From: CAZRGV01 sp964599655
GTDB taxonomy: Bacteria; Planctomycetota; Planctomycetia; Isosphaerales; Isosphaeraceae
Length of the DNA stretch: 64,000 bases
Reading direction: 5' to 3'
NCBI GenBank assembly: GCA_964599655.1
Contig: CAZRGV010000011.1
Coordinates: forward strand, 1-64,000
Each line of letters starts with the position of its first letter. Position 1 is the stretch's first letter. Under the pieces are notes generated by a model. The model ran no database searches and had not been told where the DNA came from. It was given only the letters and a program-made list of their open reading frames with translations. Made by a program: the position numbers and the translations under genes. Below, one piece after another: positions 18,316 through 26,937 of this stretch.

Positions 18316-18639
18316 ATGACTGAGTCATCCGCGAAAGGCAAGCCGAACCCGTTCTACGTGCTGCTGATGGTCGTCAGCACGGTCTTCGTGATCACGTCGC
18401 TGGCGTACCTGGTCGGCCCGACCATTGAGCAGCAAACGCGGGAAGACGCCCAGGCTGCTGCTGGCATGCCCCATTCTCAGCCACTGGTCGTCTGGCTCGA
18501 CCATCATGGGCCGACCGCGCTGGCCTTCGAGTTCGGAGCGATGCTCGTTCTCGGCGTCATGGCGATGGCAACCGAACACTGGTACTCGCCAGGAAAGCCC
18601 TCCCGCGCGCCACGGAAGAACGCGGAAACGTCGAACTGA
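18316..18639 (+). CDS. Small two-helix membrane protein, unknown function
   Basis: A 107-residue protein with two hydrophobic helices: residues about 13-33 (YVLLMVVSTVFVITSLAYLV) and 68-85 (ALAFEFGAMLVLGVMAMA), separated by a hydrophilic loop with a predicted charged cluster (EQQTREDAQ). The C-terminus is basic. I do not recognise a family. It lies 40 bases upstream of ligA on the same strand, so it may be co-transcribed with it, but no functional link is visible. Confidence 0.75.
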   Translation: MTESSAKGKPNPFYVLLMVVSTVFVITSLAYLVGPTIEQQTREDAQAAAGMPHSQPLVVWLDHHGPTALAFEFGAMLVLGVMAMATEHWYSPGKPSRAPRKNAETSN

Positions 18640-18679
18640 TCGAATCGAGGGCCGGAGCCAACCAGGAGGGAGGGCGACG

Positions 18680-20710
18680 ATGGCGTCGAAAGAGGTCGAG
18701 CGCGAAATCGCGAGGCTTCGAGCCGAGATCGATCGTCACAATCGGCTGTACTACGTCGAGGCCGCTCCCGAGATCAGCGACAAGGAGTTTGATCTGCTCC
18801 TCAAGCGGCTCGAAGCCCTCGAGGCCAAGCATCCCGAGCTGATCACGCCCGATAGTCCCACGCAGCGTGTTGGTGGCCAGCCGCTGGAGTTCTTCCGGAC
18901 GGTCGATCACGTTGTGCCGATGCTCTCGATCGACAACACTTACAGTTTCGATGAGATTCGCGAGTGGGATATCCGGGTCCACAAGGGGCTCACGGCCGGC
19001 GAGAAGGTCCGTTACGTCGTCGAACTGAAGGTCGACGGTGTCGCCGTTTCGCTCCGCTATCAGGGCGGCAAGTTCGTCCTCGGGGCCACGCGCGGCGACG
19101 GTTATCACGGCGACGACATCACGGCCAACCTGCGCACGGTCCGAAACCTACCGCTTTCGCTGGCCGACGATCCGCCCGCCATGCTCGAGGTTCGAGGCGA
19201 AGTCTACATGACCAATTCCGAGCTGATCCGGCTGAACGACCTGCGAAAGGCCGAAGGTCAGCCTCCCTTCGCCAATCCCCGCAACGCGACCGCCGGATCG
19301 CTCAAGCTGCTGGACCCGAAGTTGTGCGCCCAGCGCCGGCTGCTGTTCGTCGCGCATGGTCTCGGCGAGGAGAAAGGACTATCCACCTCCAAGTACTCGG
19401 AAATTCTGGAACTGCTCAAGACGTGGGGCATTCCGGTCACGCCGCACACGGCGGTGTACGACTCGATCGAGGAGGTCATCGAACATGCCAGGCAATGGGC
19501 CGACAAGCGAAACACCCTTGATTTTCAGACCGATGGACTGGTCATTAAGGTTGACGACCTGAAACAGCGGGAACGACTCGGAGCTCGGAGTAAGAGCCCT
19601 CGATGGGTGATCGCCTACAAGTACGAGGCCGAACAGGCGGTCACCCGCATTGAGGGGATCACGGTGCAGGTCGGCAAGACGGGCAAACTGACGCCTGTCG
19701 CCGAGCTGACGCCCGTCCAACTGGCCGGCACCACAGTCAAGCGGGCCAGCCTGCACAACGCCGACGAGATCGCCCGAAAGGATGTTCGGATCGGCGACAC
19801 CGTGGTCATCCAGAAGGCCGGCGAAATCATTCCCCAAGTCGTTCGCGTCGAGCCCGACGCCCGGACCGGCAAGGAAGTGCCGTATCAGTTCCCAAAACAC
19901 TGCCCGAGCTGCGGCGCGCCCGCGGAGCGCATCGATGGCGAGGTCGACTTCCGCTGCACGAACACTCCCTCCGGTTGCCCCGCCCAGCTCAAGGAGTGGA
20001 TCCGCTACTACGCCAGCCGCAACGCGATGGATATCGAGGACCTCGGCACCAAACTGATCGATCAGCTCGTCGATCAAGGGCTGGTCAAAAGTCTGGCGGA
20101 CCTCTACCGGCTTGACCTGGAAACGCTCGCCAACCTCGAACGGATGGGTGAGAAGTCGGCCCGCAATATTCTGAAATCACTCGAGGCGAGCAAAACCCGG
20201 CCGCTCAACCGTTTCGTGACGGGCCTGGCGATCCGGCATGTCGGGACCCGCGTCGCCGAGATCCTCACGGAGCGATTCAACACGCTCGATGCCCTCCGGC
20301 ACGCCTCGCTCGAGGAACTCGAATCGGTGCCCGGACTCGGACCCGTGGTCGCCGGAAGCGTTTATGACTTCTTCCGGAACCCCGCGCATCAACGCCAGAT
20401 CGACGACCTGCTTTCGGTCGGTGTGAAACCCAGGCCGATCGAAGTGGGCCAGGCAGAACGCGCGGGCCTCCCTCTGGCCGGAAAAACGTTCGTCATTACC
20501 GGAACCTTGCCCAATCGGACCCGGCCTGAGGCTGAGGCTCTGATCAAGAAGGCGGGAGGCAAGGTGACCGGCTCCGTCAGTAAGTCGACGACGTACCTGC
20601 TCGCTGGCGAAGAGGCCGGCAGCAAGCTCGATAAGGCCCGTCAGCTCAAGATTCCGATCATCAGTGAGGCACAGCTCGAAAGGCTGGCCGCTGGGGAATC
20701 GCTCGACTGA
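18680..20710 (+). CDS. ligA: NAD-dependent DNA ligase LigA
   Basis: A 676-residue LigA, the replicative ligase. Domains in order: Ia (LYYVEAAPEISDKEFD), adenylation domain with the catalytic lysine at residue 117 in ELKVDG, OB fold, Cys4 zinc finger (CPSCGAP ... FRCTNTPSGCP), helix-hairpin-helix region (LANLERMGEKSARNI, ESVPGLGPVVAGS) and a C-terminal BRCT domain (GKTFVITGTL ... GSKLDKARQL). The ATG at 18680 (MASKEVEREIARLRAEI) follows GGAGGGAGGG; upstream in-frame sequence overlaps the membrane protein gene in another frame and is not part of the protein. Length is standard for the family. Confidence 0.97.
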   Translation: MASKEVEREIARLRAEIDRHNRLYYVEAAPEISDKEFDLLLKRLEALEAKHPELITPDSPTQRVGGQPLEFFRTVDHVVPMLSIDNTYSFDEIREWDIRVHKGLTAGEKVRYVVELKVDGVAVSLRYQGGKFVLGATRGDGYHGDDITANLRTVRNLPLSLADDPPAMLEVRGEVYMTNSELIRLNDLRKAEGQPPFANPRNATAGSLKLLDPKLCAQRRLLFVAHGLGEEKGLSTSKYSEILELLKTWGIPVTPHTAVYDSIEEVIEHARQWADKRNTLDFQTDGLVIKVDDLKQRERLGARSKSPRWVIAYKYEAEQAVTRIEGITVQVGKTGKLTPVAELTPVQLAGTTVKRASLHNADEIARKDVRIGDTVVIQKAGEIIPQVVRVEPDARTGKEVPYQFPKHCPSCGAPAERIDGEVDFRCTNTPSGCPAQLKEWIRYYASRNAMDIEDLGTKLIDQLVDQGLVKSLADLYRLDLETLANLERMGEKSARNILKSLEASKTRPLNRFVTGLAIRHVGTRVAEILTERFNTLDALRHASLEELESVPGLGPVVAGSVYDFFRNPAHQRQIDDLLSVGVKPRPIEVGQAERAGLPLAGKTFVITGTLPNRTRPEAEALIKKAGGKVTGSVSKSTTYLLAGEEAGSKLDKARQLKIPIISEAQLERLAAGESLD

Positions 20711-20810
20711 ACTGGAAGCAGCCCACCTTGCCACGTCGTTCGGTCGACAGGCCGCTGCGTACCTCACGAATCAAGGATCCCCTGTTCCGAGAGGGGCCTC
20801 CACTGATAGA

Positions 20811-21401
20811 ATGCGGAAGACGATCGATCCCACCTCGCACGACGGCCCGGAGGCTCGTTTGGACTCGCGCTCCACGACACAACGTTCGATCCCGTTGAAG
20901 AATCCGCTGCTCGCCGCCTTCCTCGCCTGGCTGGTTCCCGGCCTGGGCCACATCTACCAGGGACGTCGGGCCAAGGGCATCCTGTACATGGTCTGCATCC
21001 TGGGTCTGTTCTTCACCGGGCTGGTCCTCGGCGAGGGGAAGATTGTCTTCTGGCGCTGGACGCACCCGACGCAGGATTCGGAGAACTTCCGGTTCAGCTA
21101 CGTTTGCCAATTTTTCGTCGGCCTGGCCGCCTTGCCCGCTTTAATCCAGGCAACGCTGGCCAAATATGGCTTGGGGCCGATCCTTTGGGGCTATCTGGCC
21201 GAACCGCCCATCAACCAGCTCAATGGCCTTCACAGCCGCCTTGGCAAGCTCCTTGAGGTTGGTTGGGTCTACACGGTGATCGCCGGACTTCTTAACATCC
21301 TCGCGATCTACGACGCGTTCGAGGGCCCCGCGCACGCGGATGAGGAGGAGCCCGAACCGGCCGGCTCGCTCGACGGACTCAAGTCGGAGGTCCGGGCATG
21401 A
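20811..21401 (+). CDS. Planctomycete multi-pass membrane protein (DUF6677-like)
   Basis: A 196-residue membrane protein. The motif NPLLAAFLAWLVPGLGHIYQGRRAKGILY near residues 30-58 is typical of small TM2-like membrane proteins; I recall a planctomycete family (DUF6677) of this form, but this needs a domain search. Hydrophobic helices follow at about 57-72, 100-117 and 155-170 (YTVIAGLLNILAIYDAF). The C-terminus is acidic. The ATG at 20811 is chosen because upstream in-frame sequence has no family likeness. Its stop overlaps the next small membrane gene (ATGA), so the two are coupled and probably act together. Confidence 0.8.
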   Translation: MRKTIDPTSHDGPEARLDSRSTTQRSIPLKNPLLAAFLAWLVPGLGHIYQGRRAKGILYMVCILGLFFTGLVLGEGKIVFWRWTHPTQDSENFRFSYVCQFFVGLAALPALIQATLAKYGLGPILWGYLAEPPINQLNGLHSRLGKLLEVGWVYTVIAGLLNILAIYDAFEGPAHADEEEPEPAGSLDGLKSEVRA

Positions 21402-21589
21402 ACCTCAATTCCGTAAACATCTACTGGTTCGTGGTTCCCCTGGCCATCGCCATCAGCCTGGTCTACGCGGCCTCTCGCCACGAGTCGTGGAAACGCATCT
21501 GGATGCACGCCGCGAAGCTTTGCGCGTTCATCCTGCTCGTCCTGCTCGTGACGACCCTCGCCCTGCTGGCCATCAACACGCAGGTGTAG
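21398..21589 (+). CDS. 63-residue membrane protein, coupled to the preceding gene
   Basis: Two hydrophobic helices (YWFVVPLAIAISLVYAAS and LCAFILLVLLVTTLALLAI) joined by a basic loop (RHESWKRIWMH). The ATG overlaps the stop codon of the preceding membrane protein in an ATGA arrangement. No family recognised. The tight coupling suggests a two-component membrane complex with the 196-residue protein. Confidence 0.75.
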   Translation: MNLNSVNIYWFVVPLAIAISLVYAASRHESWKRIWMHAAKLCAFILLVLLVTTLALLAINTQV

Positions 21590-21629
21590 GAAAACCCCGA
21601 TCGCCGATTCTCAGCGAAGCGGCTTCGGT

Positions 21630-23651
21630 TCAAACCACCGCCTCGAATTCGAGCGATTCGAGGAGTTCGTCGAGATGTTTCTGACACTGGTCGCGCTGGG
21701 TGTTTTGTTCCTCCAGTTCGCGATCGATCTCGGCGAGCCGGTTTTCCTGGGCGTCAAGGCCGCGCACGAACCGCTCGCGAAGCCCCTTCTCGGACGCGCG
21801 ATCCCCGAGTGATTGCAGATTCTCACGGATGCGCGCTTGATCCTCAAAGATCTTGTTCCGCTCGACCTGAAGGCGCGCGCGACGCGATTCGTGCTGGTTC
21901 GCCTTCTTCCGGAGATCGAGTGCCTGTTTGAGGGCCTTCTCGATCCTGGCGTCGAAGTAGCGTTTCTGGAAGTAGATTCCGATCCATTTCTCGTTGAGGT
22001 CGGCGAGCGTGTGAACCGTCGTCCGAGGGGTGCGCTCATGCACGAGAAAGGTGGTGAGCTGCCTGGCCGGGAGTGGGAAGCGGAACCGCCAGTGATTCTC
22101 GGTGATCTCGACCGGCTCTGGCGTGTCGAACAAATCCCAGTCGTCATCGAAATGCGGGTGTTCCAGGTAGACGACCTGCTCGCTGTCCGACTTGTTGTGG
22201 AATGTGTAGGTCGTTTGCCGGGTCCTGGCGTAATGGAACGTCATCGATCCTCGGCGAATCACGACCCTGGTGACGTCTTCCTCGTGGGAGTCGATCGAGT
22301 CGGTCACGCGGACGCTCAGCTCGACGGCGTAGGGAACGAGCCGCTGGTCGTCCGGCTTGACGGTCTCCAGCATCGCCTCGCCGACGTAGTCGCCCCCCTC
22401 AAGGACGGTCACCGGTCCGCCTTCGAGCGTCAGACCGGTCGTGTTCTCGAACTCGACGCACCGCATCGGATTCTCGGCGCGGTTCGCCTTGTTGTAGAGC
22501 AGGACGGGACGCCCTTTGAATTCGCGGAGAACGATCGGCACCAGAGCCGACTGGTTGCGTCGAATCGTTACCTTGTGCTCGATGTCGTAAGCGAACAGGT
22601 CGCCGAGCTTTCGCTCGCGAACCTGGGCCGGCGCAGAGCTGACGGCCGATCGACCGAACCCACCCATGGGTTGCTCACGGACACGTTCCAGTTTTCTCAT
22701 GAAATCCGAAGGTGCCGTTGCGAGGGTCTCGTCCAGGTAGTCCGCTCCGAAATTGGGAGCCGCGGGCATGGACGGCATGCCTTCCTCCACGATGGGAGGC
22801 AGGACGCCTGTGGTCTCCTGGACCTGAACCTCGGGCCGCCTGATGAATCGTGGCGTGTAGAGGTCGTGGACGAACGAGACGGGCAAGCCGGCGACGAGCG
22901 AGAGTTCGACGTCGTTCCAGTCTTCCTCCTGGGTGTTGTCGACCACGGCCCAGCCCTGGATGGTCGGTGGGCGGCCTTCCTCACCGAGGATCAGGCGGTA
23001 GGTGGCCTTCCAGACCGGCGCCTCGACCGTATAGGCCAGGCGAACGGTCCGTTTCCCCTCGCCCCTCGCGAGAATCGTGAAGCCTCGGGCGTCTTTCTTC
23101 TTGGCCGAGAGCTGGGTGCGAAGGTAGAAGTCCAAGTCGCGACGCACGCCGTCGTCGAGGATGCGCACCGCCCCGAGATCGAGCAGATCGAACGTTTGAA
23201 CTCGTCCGCTGTCGTCGAGAAGCGAGAGTAGCAATGACTCGACCACACCCTGCCCTCGAACGCGATCGGCAACCGTGCCTTCGTCGGATGTCGGGCGTTT
23301 GATCCGGTCGAGGCCGATCAGGAGGCCCTCGACGAGCTCGCCGCCGACAGGCTGCGCCGTGATGCGTGTCCCCTTCAATTGAGGCAAGAGCCCGGCCAAG
23401 CTGTCGCGATCGGGAATGCTGAGGGCGACCTCGGCGAGCAGTTGCTCGAGGGGTTTGGTCGAGTCGTACGAGACGTTCGCGATGTGCCCGCCATCCAGGT
23501 CGAGAACGATCAAGGACTTGAGAACATCGCTGACTTCGGCCTGGCGGAAGCTCAAGGTCAGCGAGGAGTCTCCTTCGATCTGGCCTTCGCGCTCGAAGTA
23601 GCCGACGCCGTGCTTGTAAAGGACGATCCGGGTGATGGGCGGTGCGGGCAT
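21630..23651 (-). CDS. DUF4139 domain protein with C-terminal coiled coil
   Basis: A 673-residue protein related to the DUF4139/MuiA-like family. The first half has ITRIVLYKHGVGYFEREG and DVLKSLIVLDLDGG, and KATYRLILGEEG with WAVVDNTQEEDWNDVELSLVAGLP is the conserved DUF4139 core. The last 150 residues form a long charged helix (for example KKANQHESRRARLQVERNKI). No signal peptide is visible from the ATG at 23651, although a TTG at 23678 in frame would add nine residues; neither has a good ribosome binding site. Function unknown; homologues are annotated as mucoidy inhibitor-like without mechanism. The next leftward gene is a small membrane protein. Confidence 0.82.
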   Translation of the reverse strand: MPAPPITRIVLYKHGVGYFEREGQIEGDSSLTLSFRQAEVSDVLKSLIVLDLDGGHIANVSYDSTKPLEQLLAEVALSIPDRDSLAGLLPQLKGTRITAQPVGGELVEGLLIGLDRIKRPTSDEGTVADRVRGQGVVESLLLSLLDDSGRVQTFDLLDLGAVRILDDGVRRDLDFYLRTQLSAKKKDARGFTILARGEGKRTVRLAYTVEAPVWKATYRLILGEEGRPPTIQGWAVVDNTQEEDWNDVELSLVAGLPVSFVHDLYTPRFIRRPEVQVQETTGVLPPIVEEGMPSMPAAPNFGADYLDETLATAPSDFMRKLERVREQPMGGFGRSAVSSAPAQVRERKLGDLFAYDIEHKVTIRRNQSALVPIVLREFKGRPVLLYNKANRAENPMRCVEFENTTGLTLEGGPVTVLEGGDYVGEAMLETVKPDDQRLVPYAVELSVRVTDSIDSHEEDVTRVVIRRGSMTFHYARTRQTTYTFHNKSDSEQVVYLEHPHFDDDWDLFDTPEPVEITENHWRFRFPLPARQLTTFLVHERTPRTTVHTLADLNEKWIGIYFQKRYFDARIEKALKQALDLRKKANQHESRRARLQVERNKIFEDQARIRENLQSLGDRASEKGLRERFVRGLDAQENRLAEIDRELEEQNTQRDQCQKHLDELLESLEFEAVV

Positions 23652-23705
23652 GATTCGTTGAGTTTCTCGCGGGGACAACGGATCGCCAGCCCGCCGAACT
23701 TCGGC

Positions 23706-23960
23706 CTAAAGCTCGGCGGACTCCGGGAACGGCTGCTTCGCGGTTAGGTCGGGAGCTTTTTGTGCGTCGGGATGCATGCCCTGGCGGATCATCGCCATCC
23801 GCTCGCGGTGGCGGTGGATCGAGCTCAGAAGGCCGTTCAGACCACCCATGACGATCGCCACGATGGCCACCCAGGCAAACCAGGGCATGCTCGACAGGAA
23901 CGGATTCGCGGGACTCACGTCGACAGCGACCTGTCCGAACAACAAGGGCCAGGTCAACAT
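23706..23960 (-). CDS. Small membrane protein with HRERMAMIRQGMHPD motif
   Basis: An 84-residue protein: an N-terminal hydrophobic start, one clear transmembrane helix (WFAWVAIVAIVMGGLNGLL, about residues 27-45), then a cytoplasmic segment HRHRERMAMIRQGMHPD. The 'HxER.AMI..G.HPD' segment recurs in many small bacterial membrane proteins of unknown function, so this is probably a real gene. It precedes the DUF4139 gene on the same strand by 55 bases and is likely co-transcribed. Confidence 0.75.
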   Translation of the reverse strand: MLTWPLLFGQVAVDVSPANPFLSSMPWFAWVAIVAIVMGGLNGLLSSIHRHRERMAMIRQGMHPDAQKAPDLTAKQPFPESAEL

Positions 23961-24074
23961 CGGGGAACCTCCGTGGAACCGGGTTCGCTCGCGGGTTTCG
24001 AAAACGTTCGAGAAGAGCCTGAAACACCGCTAGGTATTCTGGCGAAGCCGCGGATTATTCAAAAAGTTCTCCGA

Positions 24075-24872
24075 TCAGGGATTCGGTCGTGAGGCGGCTC
24101 GACGGGCCGGGACTTCGTGAGCCACCCAGTCGATTCCTTGCTCGACAAGCTTGAGCAAGTTGGCGTTGCGCAAGGGATCGTCTTTCCCCGGTCCAAAGCT
24201 CCGGTGACCAAGCGTGATGTGGAAAACCTTGCCTTGACCATAGTTGTAGGTCCAGGCGACCGGCCAGGTGACGCCTTTGTAATCAATGGTGGCCAGCGGC
24301 TTGACGTCTTCTTTCATCTGCATGTTCGAGTAGAGTTCATCGCGAAGCTCGAAGTCATCGAGCCCCTTCGTGATCGGGTGCGACGTATCGGCGATCTTGA
24401 CAATATAGGTTCCCATGATCGCCTTGCCGTCGGGTTGGCCCACGTGCGAGTAGATCCCGCCGAGCATCTCCTTCATCTCGGGGACCCAGTCGGGCGGGGC
24501 GTTGTCGGCGCCGTGGATCGAAACGTAGCCGTGGCCCGACTTCACGTAGTTGAGGAGAGCCTTCTGCTGGGCCTGCGTGAGCTTGAATTCGGGGTCGCGG
24601 CGGTCGGCGTTGACGATGACGAATGCGTACTTGTTCATCGCCGGGGTTTCCAGGATCGCGGCATCCTCGGCAAAGGTCACGCGATAACGGCCCGTGTCTT
24701 CCAGAACGTTCGCAAGGTACAATGCCTGGTCGCGGTATCCATGATGCTCGCGCTGGCCGCCGGTCAGGAATAAAACGGGCACACCGCTGGGGTTTTTCTT
24801 CTGGGCGAGTGCCGGGTTCGCGGTCAGAATAGCAAGGGCCAGACAGGCCCCAAAAGCGCGTCGGGTTATCAC
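24075..24872 (-). CDS. ThuA-like domain protein, exported
   Basis: A 265-residue ThuA-type protein with a glutamine-amidotransferase-like fold; the family is linked to sugar/trehalose utilisation, but the reaction is not known. The signal peptide (ITRRAFGACLALAILTANPALAQ, with a twin-arginine-like RR) is followed by VLFLTGGQREHHGYRDQA, VIVNADRRDPEF, KSGHGYVSIHGADN, MGTYIVKIADTSHPITKGL and YNYGQGKVFHITLGH. I chose GTG 24872 as start because GGAG lies nine bases upstream and it gives a clean signal peptide. The gene is divergent from the exported protein at 25017. Confidence 0.87.
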   Translation of the reverse strand: MITRRAFGACLALAILTANPALAQKKNPSGVPVLFLTGGQREHHGYRDQALYLANVLEDTGRYRVTFAEDAAILETPAMNKYAFVIVNADRRDPEFKLTQAQQKALLNYVKSGHGYVSIHGADNAPPDWVPEMKEMLGGIYSHVGQPDGKAIMGTYIVKIADTSHPITKGLDDFELRDELYSNMQMKEDVKPLATIDYKGVTWPVAWTYNYGQGKVFHITLGHRSFGPGKDDPLRNANLLKLVEQGIDWVAHEVPARRAASRPNP

Positions 24873-25016
24873 GGGATAAACTCCGGGAGAGCCGTCGAGA
24901 TCGACCGTCACGTTGATCGGGAACCGCGGCATCGTAAACCACCGCAAACGGCTCGGCAAGCAACAGGATTCCCACCCTCGCGGTAAGATCAACTTCCCCA
25001 TTGAGGATCCAGTCTC

Positions 25017-25577
25017 ATGATCCATGGTCGCCCTGTCGTGCCATTCGTTCTTGCTACGGTTCTGGGTCTGGCGATCGTCTTCCCGGCCATCGCGGAGGAA
25101 GAACCGACACGAACCATCCAGTCCGAGGGCTTGAGCTTTCAGGTTCCCTCCTCCTGGAAGTCGTTGCCACCTCGTTCCAGCATGAGAAAAGCCCAGCTCG
25201 AGGTTGGACCCGCCAAGGGAGACTCGGAACCGGCCGAGCTAGCCCTGTTTGTCTTTCCCGGTGGCGCCGGAACCGCCAAGGCGAACGTCGATCGCTGGCA
25301 ACAGCAATTCAAGACGGCGGACGGCAAAACGCCTCCCGTCGAGAGCAAGGCCGTCAAGGGCCAGAACGTCGAGGTCACGCGGGTCGAGGTTGCCGGCACC
25401 TACAGCGATCCGTTCGCAAGTGCTGGTCCTAGGCCCCACTTCCGTTTGCTCGGCGCGATCGTGGTGACCGATGGTGCGTCGTACTTCTTCAAGATGGTCG
25501 GCCCCGACAAAACCGTCCTGGAGGCCGAACCGGGTTTCGACACCCTGATCGCCTCGATCAAACTGCAAGGAAAATGA
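25017..25577 (+). CDS. Exported protein of unknown function
   Basis: A 186-residue protein with a signal peptide (PFVLATVLGLAIVFPAIAEE) and a compact beta-rich domain: SEGLSFQVPSSWKSLPPRS near residue 36, VSSxx-type strands, and a C-terminal TLIASIKLQ. The pattern 'F..P..W......' followed by a C-terminal 'F...I.S.k' resembles small periplasmic lipoprotein-like domains found repeatedly in planctomycetes, but I cannot name a family. Divergent from ThuA. Confidence 0.75.
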   Translation: MIHGRPVVPFVLATVLGLAIVFPAIAEEEPTRTIQSEGLSFQVPSSWKSLPPRSSMRKAQLEVGPAKGDSEPAELALFVFPGGAGTAKANVDRWQQQFKTADGKTPPVESKAVKGQNVEVTRVEVAGTYSDPFASAGPRPHFRLLGAIVVTDGASYFFKMVGPDKTVLEAEPGFDTLIASIKLQGK

Positions 25578-25755
25578 ACGACGAGGGCCGGCGGCGTTTG
25601 TGAGGCTCGGCCTGATGGACCGCGCGCCTGCCGGCGGCGAGAGCTTTCGATCCGACCATTCCGAGTCGGCGCGCGGTTTCCGCGCGGAGGGTTGCGCGTT
25701 AAGCTCAAAGGAAGAGAATCTCGGCGTGAGAACGGAGAAGCGGGGAAGGACGTTG

Positions 25756-26322
25756 ATGCCGTACTTCACCATCGCCTGTGCCCGGTGCACTCGAGGAAAC
25801 CATCCCTCGAACCGGTTTTGCGAGGGATGCGGCCTCCCCCTGGGTGCCGTCGCTCCCGATGCCGACGCCGGAAACGATGCCCTGGAGCCCTACGAAGCTC
25901 CGGAGCCCGCCGAACCGGACATCGAGCCACTCGTTCGCGAAATGGTCGCTCGCTCAGGGTTCGAGGCCACTCCCGCCGGACATGGTTGGTGCGTCGTCGT
26001 GCCCTTGCATCTCGATCGCAAGCAGGCCGTGTATATCGGGCATTCCGGTACGGATGCCGAGGGACGAGCCATCCTGGCCTTGGTTTCCGTCTGCGGACCG
26101 GCGAATGCCCGAGACACCCGCATCCTGATGAAATTGAACGCTCGAACCGTCGAAGGGCATTTTGCCATCAAGGTACTTCGCGGTGAGGAATACTTCGTCG
26201 TCATTCACAACGTCGCCGCCGAGACCGTCCCCGATCTCGACCCTGGACGGCTCATCCAGCGGATCGCCGAGGTGGCCGACAGCCTCGAAGACCGCCTCTC
26301 TCGCGGCCGGGACCTCTACTGA
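25756..26322 (+). CDS. Zinc-ribbon protein with YbjN/type III chaperone-like domain
   Basis: A 188-residue protein. Residues 1-30 are a zinc ribbon (CARCTRGNHPSNRFCEGCG). An acidic linker (EPYEAPEPAEPDIEP) leads to a C-terminal domain of about 130 residues with the alpha/beta pattern of YbjN-like or secretion-chaperone-like folds: W-CVVVPLHLDRKQAVYIG, ILMKLNARTVEGHFAIKVL, EEYFVVIHNVAAETV and a final helix IAEVADSLEDRLS. The domain call is by pattern and not certain. Start ATG 25756 follows GGAAGGA. The next gene, 26374, is on the same strand. Confidence 0.72.
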   Translation: MPYFTIACARCTRGNHPSNRFCEGCGLPLGAVAPDADAGNDALEPYEAPEPAEPDIEPLVREMVARSGFEATPAGHGWCVVVPLHLDRKQAVYIGHSGTDAEGRAILALVSVCGPANARDTRILMKLNARTVEGHFAIKVLRGEEYFVVIHNVAAETVPDLDPGRLIQRIAEVADSLEDRLSRGRDLY

Positions 26323-26373
26323 TTTCGAGACCTCGTCGATCGAGTCGAGCGAATAACGCGGAGACGTGCTTCC

Positions 26374-26865
26374 ATGAACGAGAAGACCCCCCAGAACCTC
26401 CCCTGGCTGGACCGCCTGAATGTCCACATTCCCAGCTACAGCGGCTATGAACGGAGTGCCCATCGCGTTGCCGCCGATGCCGCCCTCCGGGAGGCCGTGG
26501 CGCAGCGACTCGACCTGGCCAGGTCGAACATCGATGAAGCGATCCGGGTTTGCAACGAGCGAAACGCCACGTCTGAAGTCGGGTCGTTGCAACGGATCGC
26601 GGAACATTTTCAGCATGTCGCCCAGCGGGTTCGAACGGCCAGCACGGTCGAATCCGACTTCACCGAGGCTGGCGACTTCGGTCCGGCCAAGGCCGACACC
26701 TTGCACGCGCTCGACCACGCCCTGCTCGACCGCGCCGACAATCTGATCGCATTGACCCGACAACAGGGTAAAGGCCACGACTGGCTCGCCAAGATCGAGC
26801 AGGAACTGAATGGCTTCGAGCAAAAGCTAGACGTAAGGGCCATGATGCACAAGCATTTTCGTTGA
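26374..26865 (+). CDS. Helical protein of unknown function
   Basis: A 163-residue, predominantly helical and charged protein with no signal peptide or membrane segment. Helices are suggested at ALREAVAQRLDLARSNIDEA, LQRIAEHFQHVAQRV and LARKIEQ-type segments near the end. No motif I can tie to a family. It lies 51 bases after the zinc-ribbon gene and probably shares its transcript. Confidence 0.65.
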   Translation: MNEKTPQNLPWLDRLNVHIPSYSGYERSAHRVAADAALREAVAQRLDLARSNIDEAIRVCNERNATSEVGSLQRIAEHFQHVAQRVRTASTVESDFTEAGDFGPAKADTLHALDHALLDRADNLIALTRQQGKGHDWLAKIEQELNGFEQKLDVRAMMHKHFR

Positions 26866-26937
26866 GCGGAGCGCTTGAGAGGCCATTCCTTTGGCCGCGA
26901 GCTTTGGGGCTATTAATTCCTCAAAGACTCTGCCTGT

